This document shows positions 33,104 through 41,570 of a stretch of DNA of 64,000 nucleotides, piece after piece. Below the pieces are notes generated by a model. It searched no databases and was not told the origin of the DNA. It was given only the letters and a program-made list of their open reading frames with translations. The DNA lies in the NCBI GenBank assembly GCA_052061695.1, contig JBPZEY010000006.1. One strand, written 5' to 3'. This stretch comes from Alkalicoccus luteus (GTDB lineage Bacteria; Bacillota; Bacilli; Bacillales; Salisediminibacteriaceae). The translations under genes and the position numbers were made by a program. Every line of letters begins with the position of its first letter. Within the stretch, counting starts at the first letter, position 1.

Positions 33104-35026
33104 TTACGTGTTCAGCAGCTGCTCATGAAACCAGTCGCGCAAATAGGTGAGCCGCTGTCTGCGCAGACGCGGATGGCCGCTTCTCGACAGTTCATGATTG
33201 GAGTTCGGAAAACGGACAAAGGATACAGGCTTGTTTTGCCGTTTTAAGTTAATATAAAGCTGCTCTGCCTGTTCCATTGGACATCGTAAATCTTCTTCTC
33301 CATGCATGATCAGTAAAGGAGTCTGAATGTTGTTGGCATATTTGAGCGGAGAGATTCTCCAGAGCTCGTCCACTCCTTCCGGCGGTACCGTACCATGCTC
33401 CCAATCTGTGAAAAAGTAGCCGATATCGCTGACGCCATAAAAACTGATCCAGTTTGAAATACAGCGCAGAGTGGCAGCTGCCTTAAAGCGATCAGAGTGA
33501 GCCACGATCCAGTTCGTCATAAAGCCGCCGTAGCTTCCCCCGGTCACCCCAAGCCTGTTTGAATCAATAGAGGAATACTTGGAAAGTGTCTCATCTGTAA
33601 ACATCATCAGGTCATCAAAATCACCGCCGCCGTAATCTCCACGAACGGCATTCACGAAATCTTGTCCATAGCCGTGACTTCCCCGCGGATTCATGTAAAA
33701 GACGGATGTTCCTTCAGCAGCCAGTATTTGCATTTCATGGAAAAATGTATTGCCGTACATGGCGTGCGGTCCGCCGTGAATGTGCAAGAGACCTCGTCCA
33801 TCAGCATGTTCAGGACTAAGCACCCAGCCTTGAAGCTCATATCCATCGCGTTTAAACGTGATCTCTTCAGGTGACAGGAGCTCCACTTGATCCTTCCAGC
33901 TCTGTTGAAGCGATGTAAGAGGCTGCAGCTCTCCTTCGCGTATGAGATACAGTTCTCCTGGACACATAGGCGTACTGACGCCGACAACCATGAGACCGGA
34001 ATGATCGTGATAAGATGCATCAAAAACGTGGTGGCTGCCTGTTGTTACGGCCGCAATCTCGCCCGACATGGAAACGGTCTTCATATTAACACTGCCCCAT
34101 GAAGAAACCGGAACGCAGACAGTGTCCTGATGGGTCCAGATCGGCCGTTGATCTGCTGCGGGGCCGCGAATATCACCGATCATCGTATCGGAGAAAGAGC
34201 GGTCCAGCGAAGACACTGTTGTCACCAGCTTGCGTGCGTGCAGGTCGTAAAAGGATACGTGACTTTGACCTGCTCCGCGATGTGTCTGATCATGTCCGAT
34301 AAAGGCGACATAGTGCTCGTCTGGTGAAAAAGAGGCACTGCTGTAGGAGCCATGTGCGATCTTATCAGACTGGCCTGTTTGCCGGTCCAGTATATACAGA
34401 TCAGAGCCCTGTGTTCCGTCGCCACGTTCATTCGCAGTATACAAAATGCGGGTCCCGTCTTTTGATACATCAAGCAGTGATTTGTCTGCAGCAGATGCTG
34501 TCAGCGATGTCCATTCTCCAGTGAGAGGGTCAGATGACATCAGCTGTGTATAGGTGCCTTCGTGCATACCGGCTTTATCAGATTTATAGTCAAGCGTAGT
34601 GATGGAGCGTGCGTTGGGCGTATCGTCCTGCTCTGCCGTTTCTTCCATTACAGCTGCGATCAGCTCTTTGCTCTCAGCAGTCCACATCAAGGGTCCGGCA
34701 CCCGCAGGAAACGTTAGTATTTCCTGTATTCCTCCGCCGTCTGCAGCAATTATGCAAAGTCTTGCTGCTTTCTCATCAGGCTTTCGATAGATAAAGGCGA
34801 TCTGCTTACCATCATGGGACCAGGCAGGGAATGAAACCGTTCCGGGTCCGAATGTCCATTGCACCGCTTCTGGTTCATCCAGACGCTGCACAAACAGCTG
34901 AGAAGCGTAGCGGTCGTCCAGCAGCTGGCGCCGAACGAACAGCACACTTGTCCCGTCCGGAGACAGCTGCGGGTTTTCTACGATAGATAACCGAAATAAG
35001 TCTTGAATACCTGCGGGTTGCTTCAT
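33104..35026 (-). CDS. S9 family (prolyl oligopeptidase-like) peptidase
   Basis: A 640-residue serine peptidase with an N-terminal WD40/beta-propeller domain (repeated blocks such as SPDGTSVLFVRR, WSHDGKQIAFIYR, SPDEHYVAFIG) and a C-terminal alpha/beta hydrolase. The catalytic triad is visible: Ser in VTGGSYGGFMTN, Asp in MHGEEDLRCP and His in NSNHELSRSG. The family trims short peptides or acylated N-termini (B. subtilis YuxL is similar). There is no signal peptide, so it is cytosolic. The ATG at 35026 follows taggagtg. It is divergent from the glucosidase gene. Confidence 0.93.
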   Translation of the reverse strand: MKQPAGIQDLFRLSIVENPQLSPDGTSVLFVRRQLLDDRYASQLFVQRLDEPEAVQWTFGPGTVSFPAWSHDGKQIAFIYRKPDEKAARLCIIAADGGGIQEILTFPAGAGPLMWTAESKELIAAVMEETAEQDDTPNARSITTLDYKSDKAGMHEGTYTQLMSSDPLTGEWTSLTASAADKSLLDVSKDGTRILYTANERGDGTQGSDLYILDRQTGQSDKIAHGSYSSASFSPDEHYVAFIGHDQTHRGAGQSHVSFYDLHARKLVTTVSSLDRSFSDTMIGDIRGPAADQRPIWTHQDTVCVPVSSWGSVNMKTVSMSGEIAAVTTGSHHVFDASYHDHSGLMVVGVSTPMCPGELYLIREGELQPLTSLQQSWKDQVELLSPEEITFKRDGYELQGWVLSPEHADGRGLLHIHGGPHAMYGNTFFHEMQILAAEGTSVFYMNPRGSHGYGQDFVNAVRGDYGGGDFDDLMMFTDETLSKYSSIDSNRLGVTGGSYGGFMTNWIVAHSDRFKAAATLRCISNWISFYGVSDIGYFFTDWEHGTVPPEGVDELWRISPLKYANNIQTPLLIMHGEEDLRCPMEQAEQLYINLKRQNKPVSFVRFPNSNHELSRSGHPRLRRQRLTYLRDWFHEQLLNT

Positions 35027-35099
35027 TCTATCACTCCTAAACGTATGTATTACCTACACTGTAGCAAAAATTTATTCGAATTGCGAAATAAATAAGGAG

Positions 35100-35129
35100 T
35101 TGTCAAGGTGTGGAAAGATGTGCTAAGGT
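35100..35129 (+). promoter_or_regulatory. Promoter of the oligo-1,6-glucosidase gene
   Basis: TTGTCA (35100-35105), 18 nt, TAAGGT (35124-35129), with TG two bases upstream of the -10 (35121-35122). Confidence 0.65.
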
Positions 35130-35134
35130 TTTAG

Positions 35135-35148
35135 TGCAACCGTTTGCA
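35135..35148. promoter_or_regulatory. LacI-family type operator (TGCAACCGTTTGCA)
   Basis: A near-palindrome TGCAA-CCGT-TTGCA with the central CG of LacI/GalR-family sites, placed just after the -10 where a bound repressor would block transcription. It fits a MalR-like maltose/isomaltose regulator better than the CcpA cre consensus, from which it differs at two positions. No regulator gene is in the window. Confidence 0.7.
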
Positions 35149-35181
35149 ATAAGGTTTTATACATAAAAGGAGTGCTGCTTT

Positions 35182-36852
35182 ATGTCAGGAAATACACGGC
35201 GCTGGTGGAAGGAAAGCGTGGTTTATCAAATATACCCGCGAAGCTTTAACGATTCGAATCAGGATGGAATCGGAGATATTCCAGGTATAACAGAGAAGCT
35301 GGATTATTTAAAAGAGCTTGGGGTAGATGTTGTATGGCTGAGCCCTGTTTACGATTCTCCAAACGATGACAATGGGTATGATATACGAAGCTACACCACC
35401 ATCATGGATGAATTCGGCACGATGGAGGATTGGGAAATGCTATTAGCTGAAATGCATAAGCGTGGACTCAAGCTTGTAATGGACCTTGTAGTCAACCACA
35501 CCTCCGATGAACATGCCTGGTTTGCAGAGTCCCGCTCCTCCAAAGATAATCCGTACCGTGACTATTATATTTGGAGGGAGGGCAAGCAGGACGGTCCTCC
35601 TAACAACTGGGAGTCTAACTTCAGCGGCTCTGCCTGGGAATATGACCGGCAGACAGGAGAATATTACCTCCATCTCTTCTCAAAGAAGCAGCCGGATTTA
35701 AACTGGGAAAATGATGCTTTGCGGAAAGATGTGTACAGCATGATGAACATGTGGCTCGATAAAGGCGTAGACGGATTTCGCATGGACGTCATTAACTTTC
35801 TATCTAAAGAGCCGGGACTTCCTGATAATCCGCACGCTGCTCCTGGAGAGCTTGCATCCGGAGCGGATTTCTTTATGAATGGTCCGCGTATGCATGAATT
35901 TCTTCAGGAAATGCACGCGGAGGTTATGGCCGGCCGCGATGTGATGACGGTGGGAGAGATGCCTGGTGTAAATGAGCTGCAGGCGATCGACTACACAGAG
36001 GAAGAGCGCAAGGAGCTGAATATGGTCTTTCAGTTCGAACACGTGGATCTTGATTCCGGACCTGGAGGGAAATGGGACGTTCTTCCTTTCAGCATGCCGA
36101 AGCTCCGTGAAAACTTATCAAAATGGCAGTATGCGCTAATGGAAAAGGGTTGGAACAGCTTGTATTTAAATAACCATGATCAGCCCCGTCTCGTTTCCAG
36201 ATTTGGTGATGATCAGACCTACTGGTATCAATCTGCTTCCATGCTAGCGATCATGCTGCATATGATGAGAGGAACGCCTTATGTATACCAGGGCGAAGAG
36301 CTTGGGATGACGAACGTACGCTTTAAGTCGATTGACGACTACGAGGATATTGAAACGTTAAATATGTACAAGGAAAAGCGCGCCGCCGGCGTATCACACG
36401 ACGCACTGATGGAAAAAATATATAGCAAAGGCCGCGACAATGCCCGCACGCCAATGCAGTGGGATGATACTGAACATGCAGGGTTTACGGCAGGAACCCC
36501 ATGGCTGGCAGTTAACCCGAATTATCCTCGAATAAATGCGGCGCAGGCTCTGAAGGATCCCGATTCCCTGTTTTATGTCTATCAAAAGCTGATCCGCCTA
36601 CGTAAAGAGCATGATATTATCGTTTACGGAGACTATGAGCTGCTTTATCCAGACAGTGAGACGATTTTTGCATACAAAAGACGTCTTGGTAATAAGCAGC
36701 TTACTGTTTGCTGCAGCTTTTCTGATCAAGTCTTGGAACCAGTAGACACAGGAGAGGGAACGGTGCTGATTTCAAACTATCAGCGTAAGACATCCGGCCG
36801 AATGTCGTTACAGCCGTATGAGGCTGTTGCCGTTCTTTCTGAAAGAAGCTGA
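35182..36852 (+). CDS. malL: Oligo-1,6-glucosidase (GH13 alpha-glucosidase)
   Basis: A 556-residue cytosolic GH13 enzyme that hydrolyses isomaltose-type and short alpha-glucosides. The catalytic residues are visible: nucleophile Asp202 in GFRMDVIN, acid/base Glu259 in VGEMPG and Asp333 in NNHDQPR, plus region I DLVVNHTSDEH. The Val after the nucleophile is typical of alpha-1,6 specificity; alpha-1,4 enzymes usually have Ala. Trehalose-6-phosphate hydrolase (TreA) is the alternative. It stands alone with an operator-like palindrome at its promoter. aaaggag precedes the ATG. Confidence 0.9.
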   Translation: MSGNTRRWWKESVVYQIYPRSFNDSNQDGIGDIPGITEKLDYLKELGVDVVWLSPVYDSPNDDNGYDIRSYTTIMDEFGTMEDWEMLLAEMHKRGLKLVMDLVVNHTSDEHAWFAESRSSKDNPYRDYYIWREGKQDGPPNNWESNFSGSAWEYDRQTGEYYLHLFSKKQPDLNWENDALRKDVYSMMNMWLDKGVDGFRMDVINFLSKEPGLPDNPHAAPGELASGADFFMNGPRMHEFLQEMHAEVMAGRDVMTVGEMPGVNELQAIDYTEEERKELNMVFQFEHVDLDSGPGGKWDVLPFSMPKLRENLSKWQYALMEKGWNSLYLNNHDQPRLVSRFGDDQTYWYQSASMLAIMLHMMRGTPYVYQGEELGMTNVRFKSIDDYEDIETLNMYKEKRAAGVSHDALMEKIYSKGRDNARTPMQWDDTEHAGFTAGTPWLAVNPNYPRINAAQALKDPDSLFYVYQKLIRLRKEHDIIVYGDYELLYPDSETIFAYKRRLGNKQLTVCCSFSDQVLEPVDTGEGTVLISNYQRKTSGRMSLQPYEAVAVLSERS

Positions 36853-36856
36853 GTAG

Positions 36857-36885
36857 TTGTCAGATGAGCGTTTACCTGTTAAAAT
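36857..36885 (+). promoter_or_regulatory. Promoter of the HesB-like gene
   Basis: TTGTCA (36857-36862), 17 nt, TAAAAT (36880-36885), placed right after the glucosidase stop codon. The predicted transcript starts about 30 nt before the GTG. Confidence 0.75.
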
Positions 36886-36921
36886 GCTTAAAGAATCGAT
36901 CTGTAAACGAGGTGAATAATC

Positions 36922-37206
36922 GTGCAAATTACGAACGAAGCGAAAACGTATATTCAGGAACTGATGAATGAACATCAGGCAGATAACATCAAAATCTTTG
37001 CCTCAGGCATGGGCTGAGGAGGCCCTCAGCTTGGACTGGCGCTGGATGCGCCGGCAGAAGATGATATTATCGAAGAAGTAAACGGCATTCAGGTTGCATT
37101 TGAAAAAATGGTTCATGAACACACACGTGCGCTGGAGCTTGCGTATAAAGAAACGCAGGACGGCGGCGGACTGGTCATGAACAATAGTGCAAGCGACTGC
37201 TGCTAA
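36922..37206 (+). CDS. HesB/IscA-like protein with in-frame TGA at codon 32, probable selenoprotein
   Basis: Read through one TGA (37015-37017), this frame gives a 94-residue HesB/IscA-like protein: it starts MQITNEAKTYIQELMNEH, has FASGMG, then the TGA codon, then GGPQLGLALDAP, and ends SASDCC. HesB/IscA proteins bind or carry Fe-S clusters through one internal Cys and a C-terminal Cys pair. The TGA replaces precisely the internal Cys (G-x-G-Cys-G-G-P), while the C-terminal Cys93-Cys94 are intact. The start is GTG at 36922, with gaggtg 7 nt upstream. It has its own promoter, and a strong terminator follows. A hairpin 19-37 nt after the TGA fits a bacterial SECIS. HesB-like proteins are among known prokaryotic selenoprotein families. 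A nonsense mutation or sequencing error (TGC or TGT to TGA) is the alternative, but the rest of the gene shows no decay. Automated gene callers would split or miss it. Confidence 0.85.
37018..37054 (+). promoter_or_regulatory. Putative bacterial SECIS element
   Basis: CTGGCGC (37036-37042) pairs with GCGCCGG (37048-37054), giving seven pairs of which one is G-U. The 5-nt apical loop is UGGAU (37043-37047). The loop begins 26 nt after the TGA, has G at its second position and is short, which fits the published bacterial SECIS geometry (loop 16-37 nt from the UGA, G in the first two loop bases). The stem also encodes the conserved LALDAP residues, so part of the conservation would be protein-driven. 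Confidence 0.72.
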
Positions 37207-37213
37207 TACACGG

Positions 37214-37247
37214 TACGCCCCGGGTCAACCCGGGGCGTATTATTTTT
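37214..37247 (+). terminator. Terminator after the HesB-like gene
   Basis: TACGCCCCGGGT (37214-37225) pairs perfectly with ACCCGGGGCGTA (37228-37239), followed by TTATTTTTAT. It begins 8 nt after the TAA, so the transcript is monocistronic. Confidence 0.92.
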
Positions 37248-37448
37248 ATAAACAGGCTGTTAATACGGTGCATACAAGTTTTGAGCTGTTCATCTCTCAA
37301 GAAGGCAGAAGGCGGTTTATAATGGCGTAAAACGGTATTCAATGCGATCGAAACATGTTAAATTGCCCGCAGGGATGCTTAAGGATCACAAGTGCAATCT
37401 GAAACGGAATCGTGATAAAGTAGTGCTAGTAAAGCAGGAGGTGCCGGT

Positions 37449-38423
37449 ATGAATCATGAGAATAGAAAACTCGGAAAAGAGGGACCCATGCTCTCGCCAA
37501 TTGGAATCGGCTGCTGGCAGTTCAGCCGCGGGGCTAACGCAGTTGGCCGCTATTGGGATGATGTAGAGTCGGAGGACATGCAGGCAATCGTCCGTTCCTC
37601 GCTGGCGGGAGGAATCAACTGGTTTGATACAGCAGAGGTTTACGGAAACGGGGCATCGGAACGTGCCCTTGCAGATGCGCTCGATCAGGAAGAGACTGGA
37701 CTCGATGAGGTTTATATTGCAGATAAATGGTGGCCTGGGGGACGGACGTCCCGTTCTATTGAGAAAACAATTGCGGCAAGGCGCGACGCCTTAAACCAGC
37801 GTCCGATCGCGCTTTACCAAATCCATCAGCCGTTTTCTTTTTCTTCTGTGCGCAAGGAGATGGAAGCGATGCTCGCGCTGAAGCGGCGAGGGGAAATCGG
37901 AGAAATAGGCGTTTCAAACTTTACTGAAAAGCGAATGCTCGAGGCATACAAAACGCTCCATGCTGAGGGAGTGCCGCTTGCTTCCAACCAAATTAAATAC
38001 AGCCTTCTTGATCGAAAAGCCGAAATAAATGGTCTTTTTGACACGTGCCGGGAGCTTGGAATTTCCATTATTGCATATTCGCCTCTGGAGCAGGGGCTGT
38101 TAACAGGCAAATACCATCAGGATCCGGAGGCCATTAAGAAAAAACGTGGTCCGAGAAAATGGATGGGGCGCTTCCGGAGAGGCTATCTCGAAAAAACAGG
38201 GCCGCTAATGAAGCTGCTTGAAGAAACAGCAGCAAAATATGAGGCAACAGTCAGCCAGGTGGTTCTGAGCTGGATGATTCAATATCACGGGGATCTCGTG
38301 TTTGCTATTCCGGGAGCGTCATCTGAGAAGCATGCAATCGAGCATGCAGGAGCGCTGAGTGTCCGCTTAACCGACGATGAAGCAGAGCAGATATCCAATG
38401 CGTCCTGGGACGTGCAGCTTTAA
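37449..38423 (+). CDS. Aldo/keto reductase
   Basis: A 324-residue NAD(P)H-dependent oxidoreductase of the aldo/keto reductase superfamily, with the catalytic tetrad visible: Asp and Tyr in WFDTAEVYGNGASE, Lys in YIADKWWPGG and His in LYQIHQPFSF. The C-terminal coenzyme region VFAIPGASSEKHAIEHAGAL is present. It resembles the IolS/YccK-type family more than the YtbE type. Substrate unknown. The ATG follows aggaggtg. The 200 nt upstream after the previous terminator holds no clear gene. dapF starts 31 nt downstream, possibly in the same transcript. Confidence 0.92.
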   Translation: MNHENRKLGKEGPMLSPIGIGCWQFSRGANAVGRYWDDVESEDMQAIVRSSLAGGINWFDTAEVYGNGASERALADALDQEETGLDEVYIADKWWPGGRTSRSIEKTIAARRDALNQRPIALYQIHQPFSFSSVRKEMEAMLALKRRGEIGEIGVSNFTEKRMLEAYKTLHAEGVPLASNQIKYSLLDRKAEINGLFDTCRELGISIIAYSPLEQGLLTGKYHQDPEAIKKKRGPRKWMGRFRRGYLEKTGPLMKLLEETAAKYEATVSQVVLSWMIQYHGDLVFAIPGASSEKHAIEHAGALSVRLTDDEAEQISNASWDVQL

Positions 38424-38454
38424 CTATCAGTTTTTATGCAGGAGGAACGTACTA

Positions 38455-39426
38455 ATGAAGCTAAAAGCAGTGAAATGCCATGGATCAAAAAATGATTTCG
38501 TCATTATCGATGAATGGACGGAAAATCCGGAATTAACAGACGAGATGCGGGAGCAGCTGGCTGTAGCCTTAAGTGACAGAGGCGGGAAAATTGGATCGGA
38601 CGGTGTGCTGTTTATTCTTCCCGGCTCCGAAACGAAAGCCCGAATGCGGATGCTGAACAGTGATGGTTCAGAGGCGGAAATGTGCGGCAACGGCCTGCGC
38701 TGTGCAGCACGTTATATTCTGGAGCAGACAGGTTTACAGAAAAGCCTGGTGGAAACGATGAAAGCTCCGCTTGCTACAGGGGTTCAGGAGCCGGTTTTTG
38801 AACAGATTCCTACCTATGAAGTGGCGATCAAGCCGGTCTCTTTCCAGCCGGAAGAGGTGCCGGTCGCAGCAGAGTCGGAGCTCAGGCTTGCCGCGATTCC
38901 GGAGATTCATCCTACTGCTCGCTTTACAGCCTTGTCCGTGCCGAATCCGCACCTTGTGGCCTTAGTCGATCAGTTTGAGGATAAAGAAGTGGAAGCATGT
39001 GGAAAGCGTGCAAACGAATTAAAAGAATTGCTTCCAAATGGGACAAACGTCAGCTTTGTAAAAGAGCTTGCGAATGGAAGTATTTTTGTGCGCACGTACG
39101 AAAGAGGGGTAGGTTTGACAAACGCCTGCGGGACAGCAATGTCAGCATCTGCTCTCGTCAGCTGCCTTGACGGTGGACAACAGCTCGGCTCCAAGCTCAC
39201 GGTTTACAATCCGGGCGGCATGGTTCATGTTATTCCAGAAAAGCACGGTGAGGCTTACGAGATGCGGTTGATTGGCAATGCCACGTATGAGTGGGCAGGC
39301 TCCATCACGGTCGAGGATGGGGATTTCAGCGGCTTTCAGCTGAACGTTGATACGGCGTTTCCAGATGAAACAGCTGCATACGAACGCATGGAAAAGTACG
39401 CCAGACAGAAGGCCGGCTCCTTATAA
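38455..39426 (+). CDS. dapF: Diaminopimelate epimerase
   Basis: Interconverts LL- and meso-diaminopimelate for lysine and peptidoglycan synthesis. The two catalytic cysteines are in EAEMCGNGLRCAARY and TNACGTAMSASA, in the typical symmetric positions. At 323 residues it is about 35-40 longer than the usual form (B. subtilis 284), due to extra sequence in the middle (around FEQIPTYEVAIKPVSF) and a C-terminal tail. The ATG at 38455 has caggagga upstream; the open frame reaches back into the previous gene but is not used. Confidence 0.94.
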   Translation: MKLKAVKCHGSKNDFVIIDEWTENPELTDEMREQLAVALSDRGGKIGSDGVLFILPGSETKARMRMLNSDGSEAEMCGNGLRCAARYILEQTGLQKSLVETMKAPLATGVQEPVFEQIPTYEVAIKPVSFQPEEVPVAAESELRLAAIPEIHPTARFTALSVPNPHLVALVDQFEDKEVEACGKRANELKELLPNGTNVSFVKELANGSIFVRTYERGVGLTNACGTAMSASALVSCLDGGQQLGSKLTVYNPGGMVHVIPEKHGEAYEMRLIGNATYEWAGSITVEDGDFSGFQLNVDTAFPDETAAYERMEKYARQKAGSL

Positions 39427-39464
39427 ACTCAGGAAGTCATCAGCAGAGAGTCATAACTATACGA

Positions 39465-39500
39465 AAGCAGGCACCTATTGAGAGGTGCCTGCTTCTTCTT
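39465..39500. terminator. Terminator after dapF
   Basis: AAGCAGGCACCT (39465-39476) pairs perfectly with AGGTGCCTGCTT (39483-39494), followed by CTTCTTTT. Confidence 0.85.
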
Positions 39501-39553
39501 TTATGAGTACATGAACGGGGGAGAAGGGAGCAAGCTGTCTCCTTATCATCGGA

Positions 39554-40378
39554 TCAGCGCTTGTTCATTTCCGCCGGCTTTGGGCCTTTTCGAACACCTC
39601 TGTCCAGATTATTAATAATCTCCAGCTCATCATCCGTCAGTTCGAAATCAAACACATTGAAGTTTTCTTCAATACGGGAAGGTGTAACGGATTTCGGAAT
39701 CACGATATTACCCCGCTGTAAATGCCAGCGCAGAATAACCTGTGCGCCTGTTTTATGATGATCATCGGCAATGTTTTGCACAACTGGATGGTTCAGCACC
39801 TCTCCCCCTTGCATGAGAGGGCTCCACGCTTCAATGAAAATATTATTCGTATCGCAGTAGTTCCGCAGCTCTTCCTGAGCGAGGAACGGATGGCACTCTA
39901 CCTGATTTAAGACCGGTGTAACAGAGCATTCCTGCTTCAGCCGCTCTAAGTGTTCGATATCAAAATTGCAAACGCCAATTGCTTTTACTTTACCGCTGTC
40001 GTACAGCGCTTCAAGTGCTTTATACGTGTCGACGTACTCGTCGAATTCAGGCGTCGGCCAGTGAATTAAATATAAATCTACGTAGTCAAGGCCGAGCCGT
40101 TCCAGACTTGCTTCGAACGCTTGCAGGGTCTGATCGTAGCCCTGGTCAGCGTTCCACACTTTCGTTGTGATAAATAATTCTTCCCGGGGAATCGAGGTGT
40201 TAGCCAGTGCTTTTCCAACACCTGCTTCATTTTGGTAAATCATTGCCGTATCGATGGAGCGGTAGCCCGCTTCAAGTGCGTTCGTAACTGCTTCCTCCGC
40301 TTCGTCGTCGGGCACCTGCCAGACACCAAAACCGAGCTGCGGCATACGTATTCCATTATTTAATGTGACAAATTCCAT
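39554..40378 (-). CDS. Aldo/keto reductase (glyoxal reductase YvgN/YtbE type)
   Basis: A 274-residue aldo/keto reductase of the small AKR5 group. Catalytic Asp and Tyr are in SIDTAMIYQNEAGVG, Lys in FITTKVWNADQ and His in LYLIHWPTP; the NADPH-binding end IPKSVTPSRIEENFNVFDF is intact. The closest B. subtilis relatives, YvgN and YtbE, reduce methylglyoxal and other aldehydes. The ATG at 40378 is 9 nt from ggaggg; a TTG two codons earlier (40384) is an alternative. It is convergent with dapF and divergent from the lipoate ligase gene. Confidence 0.93.
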   Translation of the reverse strand: MEFVTLNNGIRMPQLGFGVWQVPDDEAEEAVTNALEAGYRSIDTAMIYQNEAGVGKALANTSIPREELFITTKVWNADQGYDQTLQAFEASLERLGLDYVDLYLIHWPTPEFDEYVDTYKALEALYDSGKVKAIGVCNFDIEHLERLKQECSVTPVLNQVECHPFLAQEELRNYCDTNNIFIEAWSPLMQGGEVLNHPVVQNIADDHHKTGAQVILRWHLQRGNIVIPKSVTPSRIEENFNVFDFELTDDELEIINNLDRGVRKGPKPAEMNKR

Positions 40379-40505
40379 GGTCAAATTCCCTCCTAAAGCA
40401 GAATGAGTTCAGTATAGCATAAAGCGTTTTCCAAGCGGGTGTAATAAGCACGGGTACAAACGAGATATGGTACGATAGATAGAGACTGAACAGGAGGCTG
40501 ATAAT

Positions 40506-41495
40506 ATGATCTATATCGATAATGAAAATATTCATGATCCGGGTTTGAACCTCGCTCTGGAGGAATATGCACTGCAGACGCTGCCTTCCGAGGAAACGTA
40601 CTTGCTTTTTTACGTAAATGAACCTTGTATTATTATAGGCAAAAACCAGAATACGCATCAGGAGATCAATAAAGCGTTTGTCGACGAGAACAATATTAAA
40701 GTCGTCCGCCGCCTGTCAGGAGGCGGAGCCGTCTATCAAGACCTTGGCAATTTAAGCTTCAGCTTTTTGACAAAAGACGATGGCAACAGCTTTTCCAACT
40801 ATGCAAAATTTACGGAGCCTGTAATTGAGGCTTTAAAAAGCCTCGGAATAGATGCGGAGCTGAGTGGTCGAAACGATATACATGTAAATGACAAAAAAAT
40901 ATCGGGGAACGCCCAGTATTCAACTAAAGGAAAAATGTTCAGCCACGGAACGCTGCTCGTAGATGTAAAGATGGAAAACATTGTGGATTCTCTTCAGGTC
41001 AATGAAGAAAAAATGCGATCGAAAGGAATTAAGTCGGTCCGAGCGAGAGTGGCTAACATCAACGAGCTTACCGAAAAGGAGATCGACGTGGAGAAGCTGA
41101 AGCAGCTGATTCTTGATCATATTTTTGAAGGAGCCGAAATTCCGACACATCGTTTCAGCAGGGAGGATTGGCAAGCTATTGAGGCTCTCGCAGAGAAGCG
41201 GTATAAAAATTGGGACTGGAACTACGGAAAATCGCCAAAGTTTGATCTGGAACGTTCCAAACGTTTTGAAGGCGCAGGCACCGTAGACGTGCGATTAAAT
41301 GTATCGAAGGGAACGATTCAAGATATTAAAATTTTCGGCGACTTTTTCGGTATTGGCGAAGTTTCCGACCTGGAGGATAAGCTGCGAGGGGTCAAATATG
41401 AGCGGAATGCGATTCTTCAGGCAGTCGAAAATGCAGATATGACATATTACTTTGGGCCGGTTCCGCGTGAAGGATTCATCGATCTAATTTATTAA
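40506..41495 (+). CDS. lplJ: Lipoate--protein ligase
   Basis: Attaches free lipoate, through lipoyl-AMP, to the E2 and GcvH proteins. The 329-residue protein has the biotin/lipoate ligase motif RRLSGGGAVYQDLGNLSFSF near residues 72-91, the KISGNAQY lysine motif, and the C-terminal accessory domain (WNYGKSPKFDLERSKRFEG). The domain order and length match LplJ. The ATG follows aggaggctg. It is a single-gene unit ended by the terminator at 41519. Confidence 0.94.
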   Translation: MIYIDNENIHDPGLNLALEEYALQTLPSEETYLLFYVNEPCIIIGKNQNTHQEINKAFVDENNIKVVRRLSGGGAVYQDLGNLSFSFLTKDDGNSFSNYAKFTEPVIEALKSLGIDAELSGRNDIHVNDKKISGNAQYSTKGKMFSHGTLLVDVKMENIVDSLQVNEEKMRSKGIKSVRARVANINELTEKEIDVEKLKQLILDHIFEGAEIPTHRFSREDWQAIEALAEKRYKNWDWNYGKSPKFDLERSKRFEGAGTVDVRLNVSKGTIQDIKIFGDFFGIGEVSDLEDKLRGVKYERNAILQAVENADMTYYFGPVPREGFIDLIY

Positions 41496-41518
41496 GAGGC
41501 AGAACGCGTAAATCAATA

Positions 41519-41558
41519 AGCAGCCGGTCAGATTTGCTTCTGGACCGGCTGCTTTGTT
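41519..41558. terminator. Terminator after the lipoate ligase gene
   Basis: AGCAGCCGGTC (41519-41529) pairs perfectly with GACCGGCTGCT (41543-41553), followed by TTGTT. It probably also ends deoD on the - strand. Confidence 0.88.
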
Positions 41559-41570
41559 AAAAAAAGGGGA

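Noticed and set aside
35135..35148. CcpA cre site upstream of the glucosidase
   Set aside because: Two positions differ from the cre consensus (TGWAANCGNTNWCA); the symmetric TGCAA/TTGCA halves fit a specific LacI-family operator better.
36922..37206. Simple pseudogene reading of the TGA-containing HesB-like gene
   Set aside because: The promoter, ribosome binding site, frame after the TGA, conserved residues, C-terminal cysteines and terminator are all intact. The stop falls exactly on the cysteine position and a SECIS-like hairpin follows. It remains possible and is stated as the alternative.
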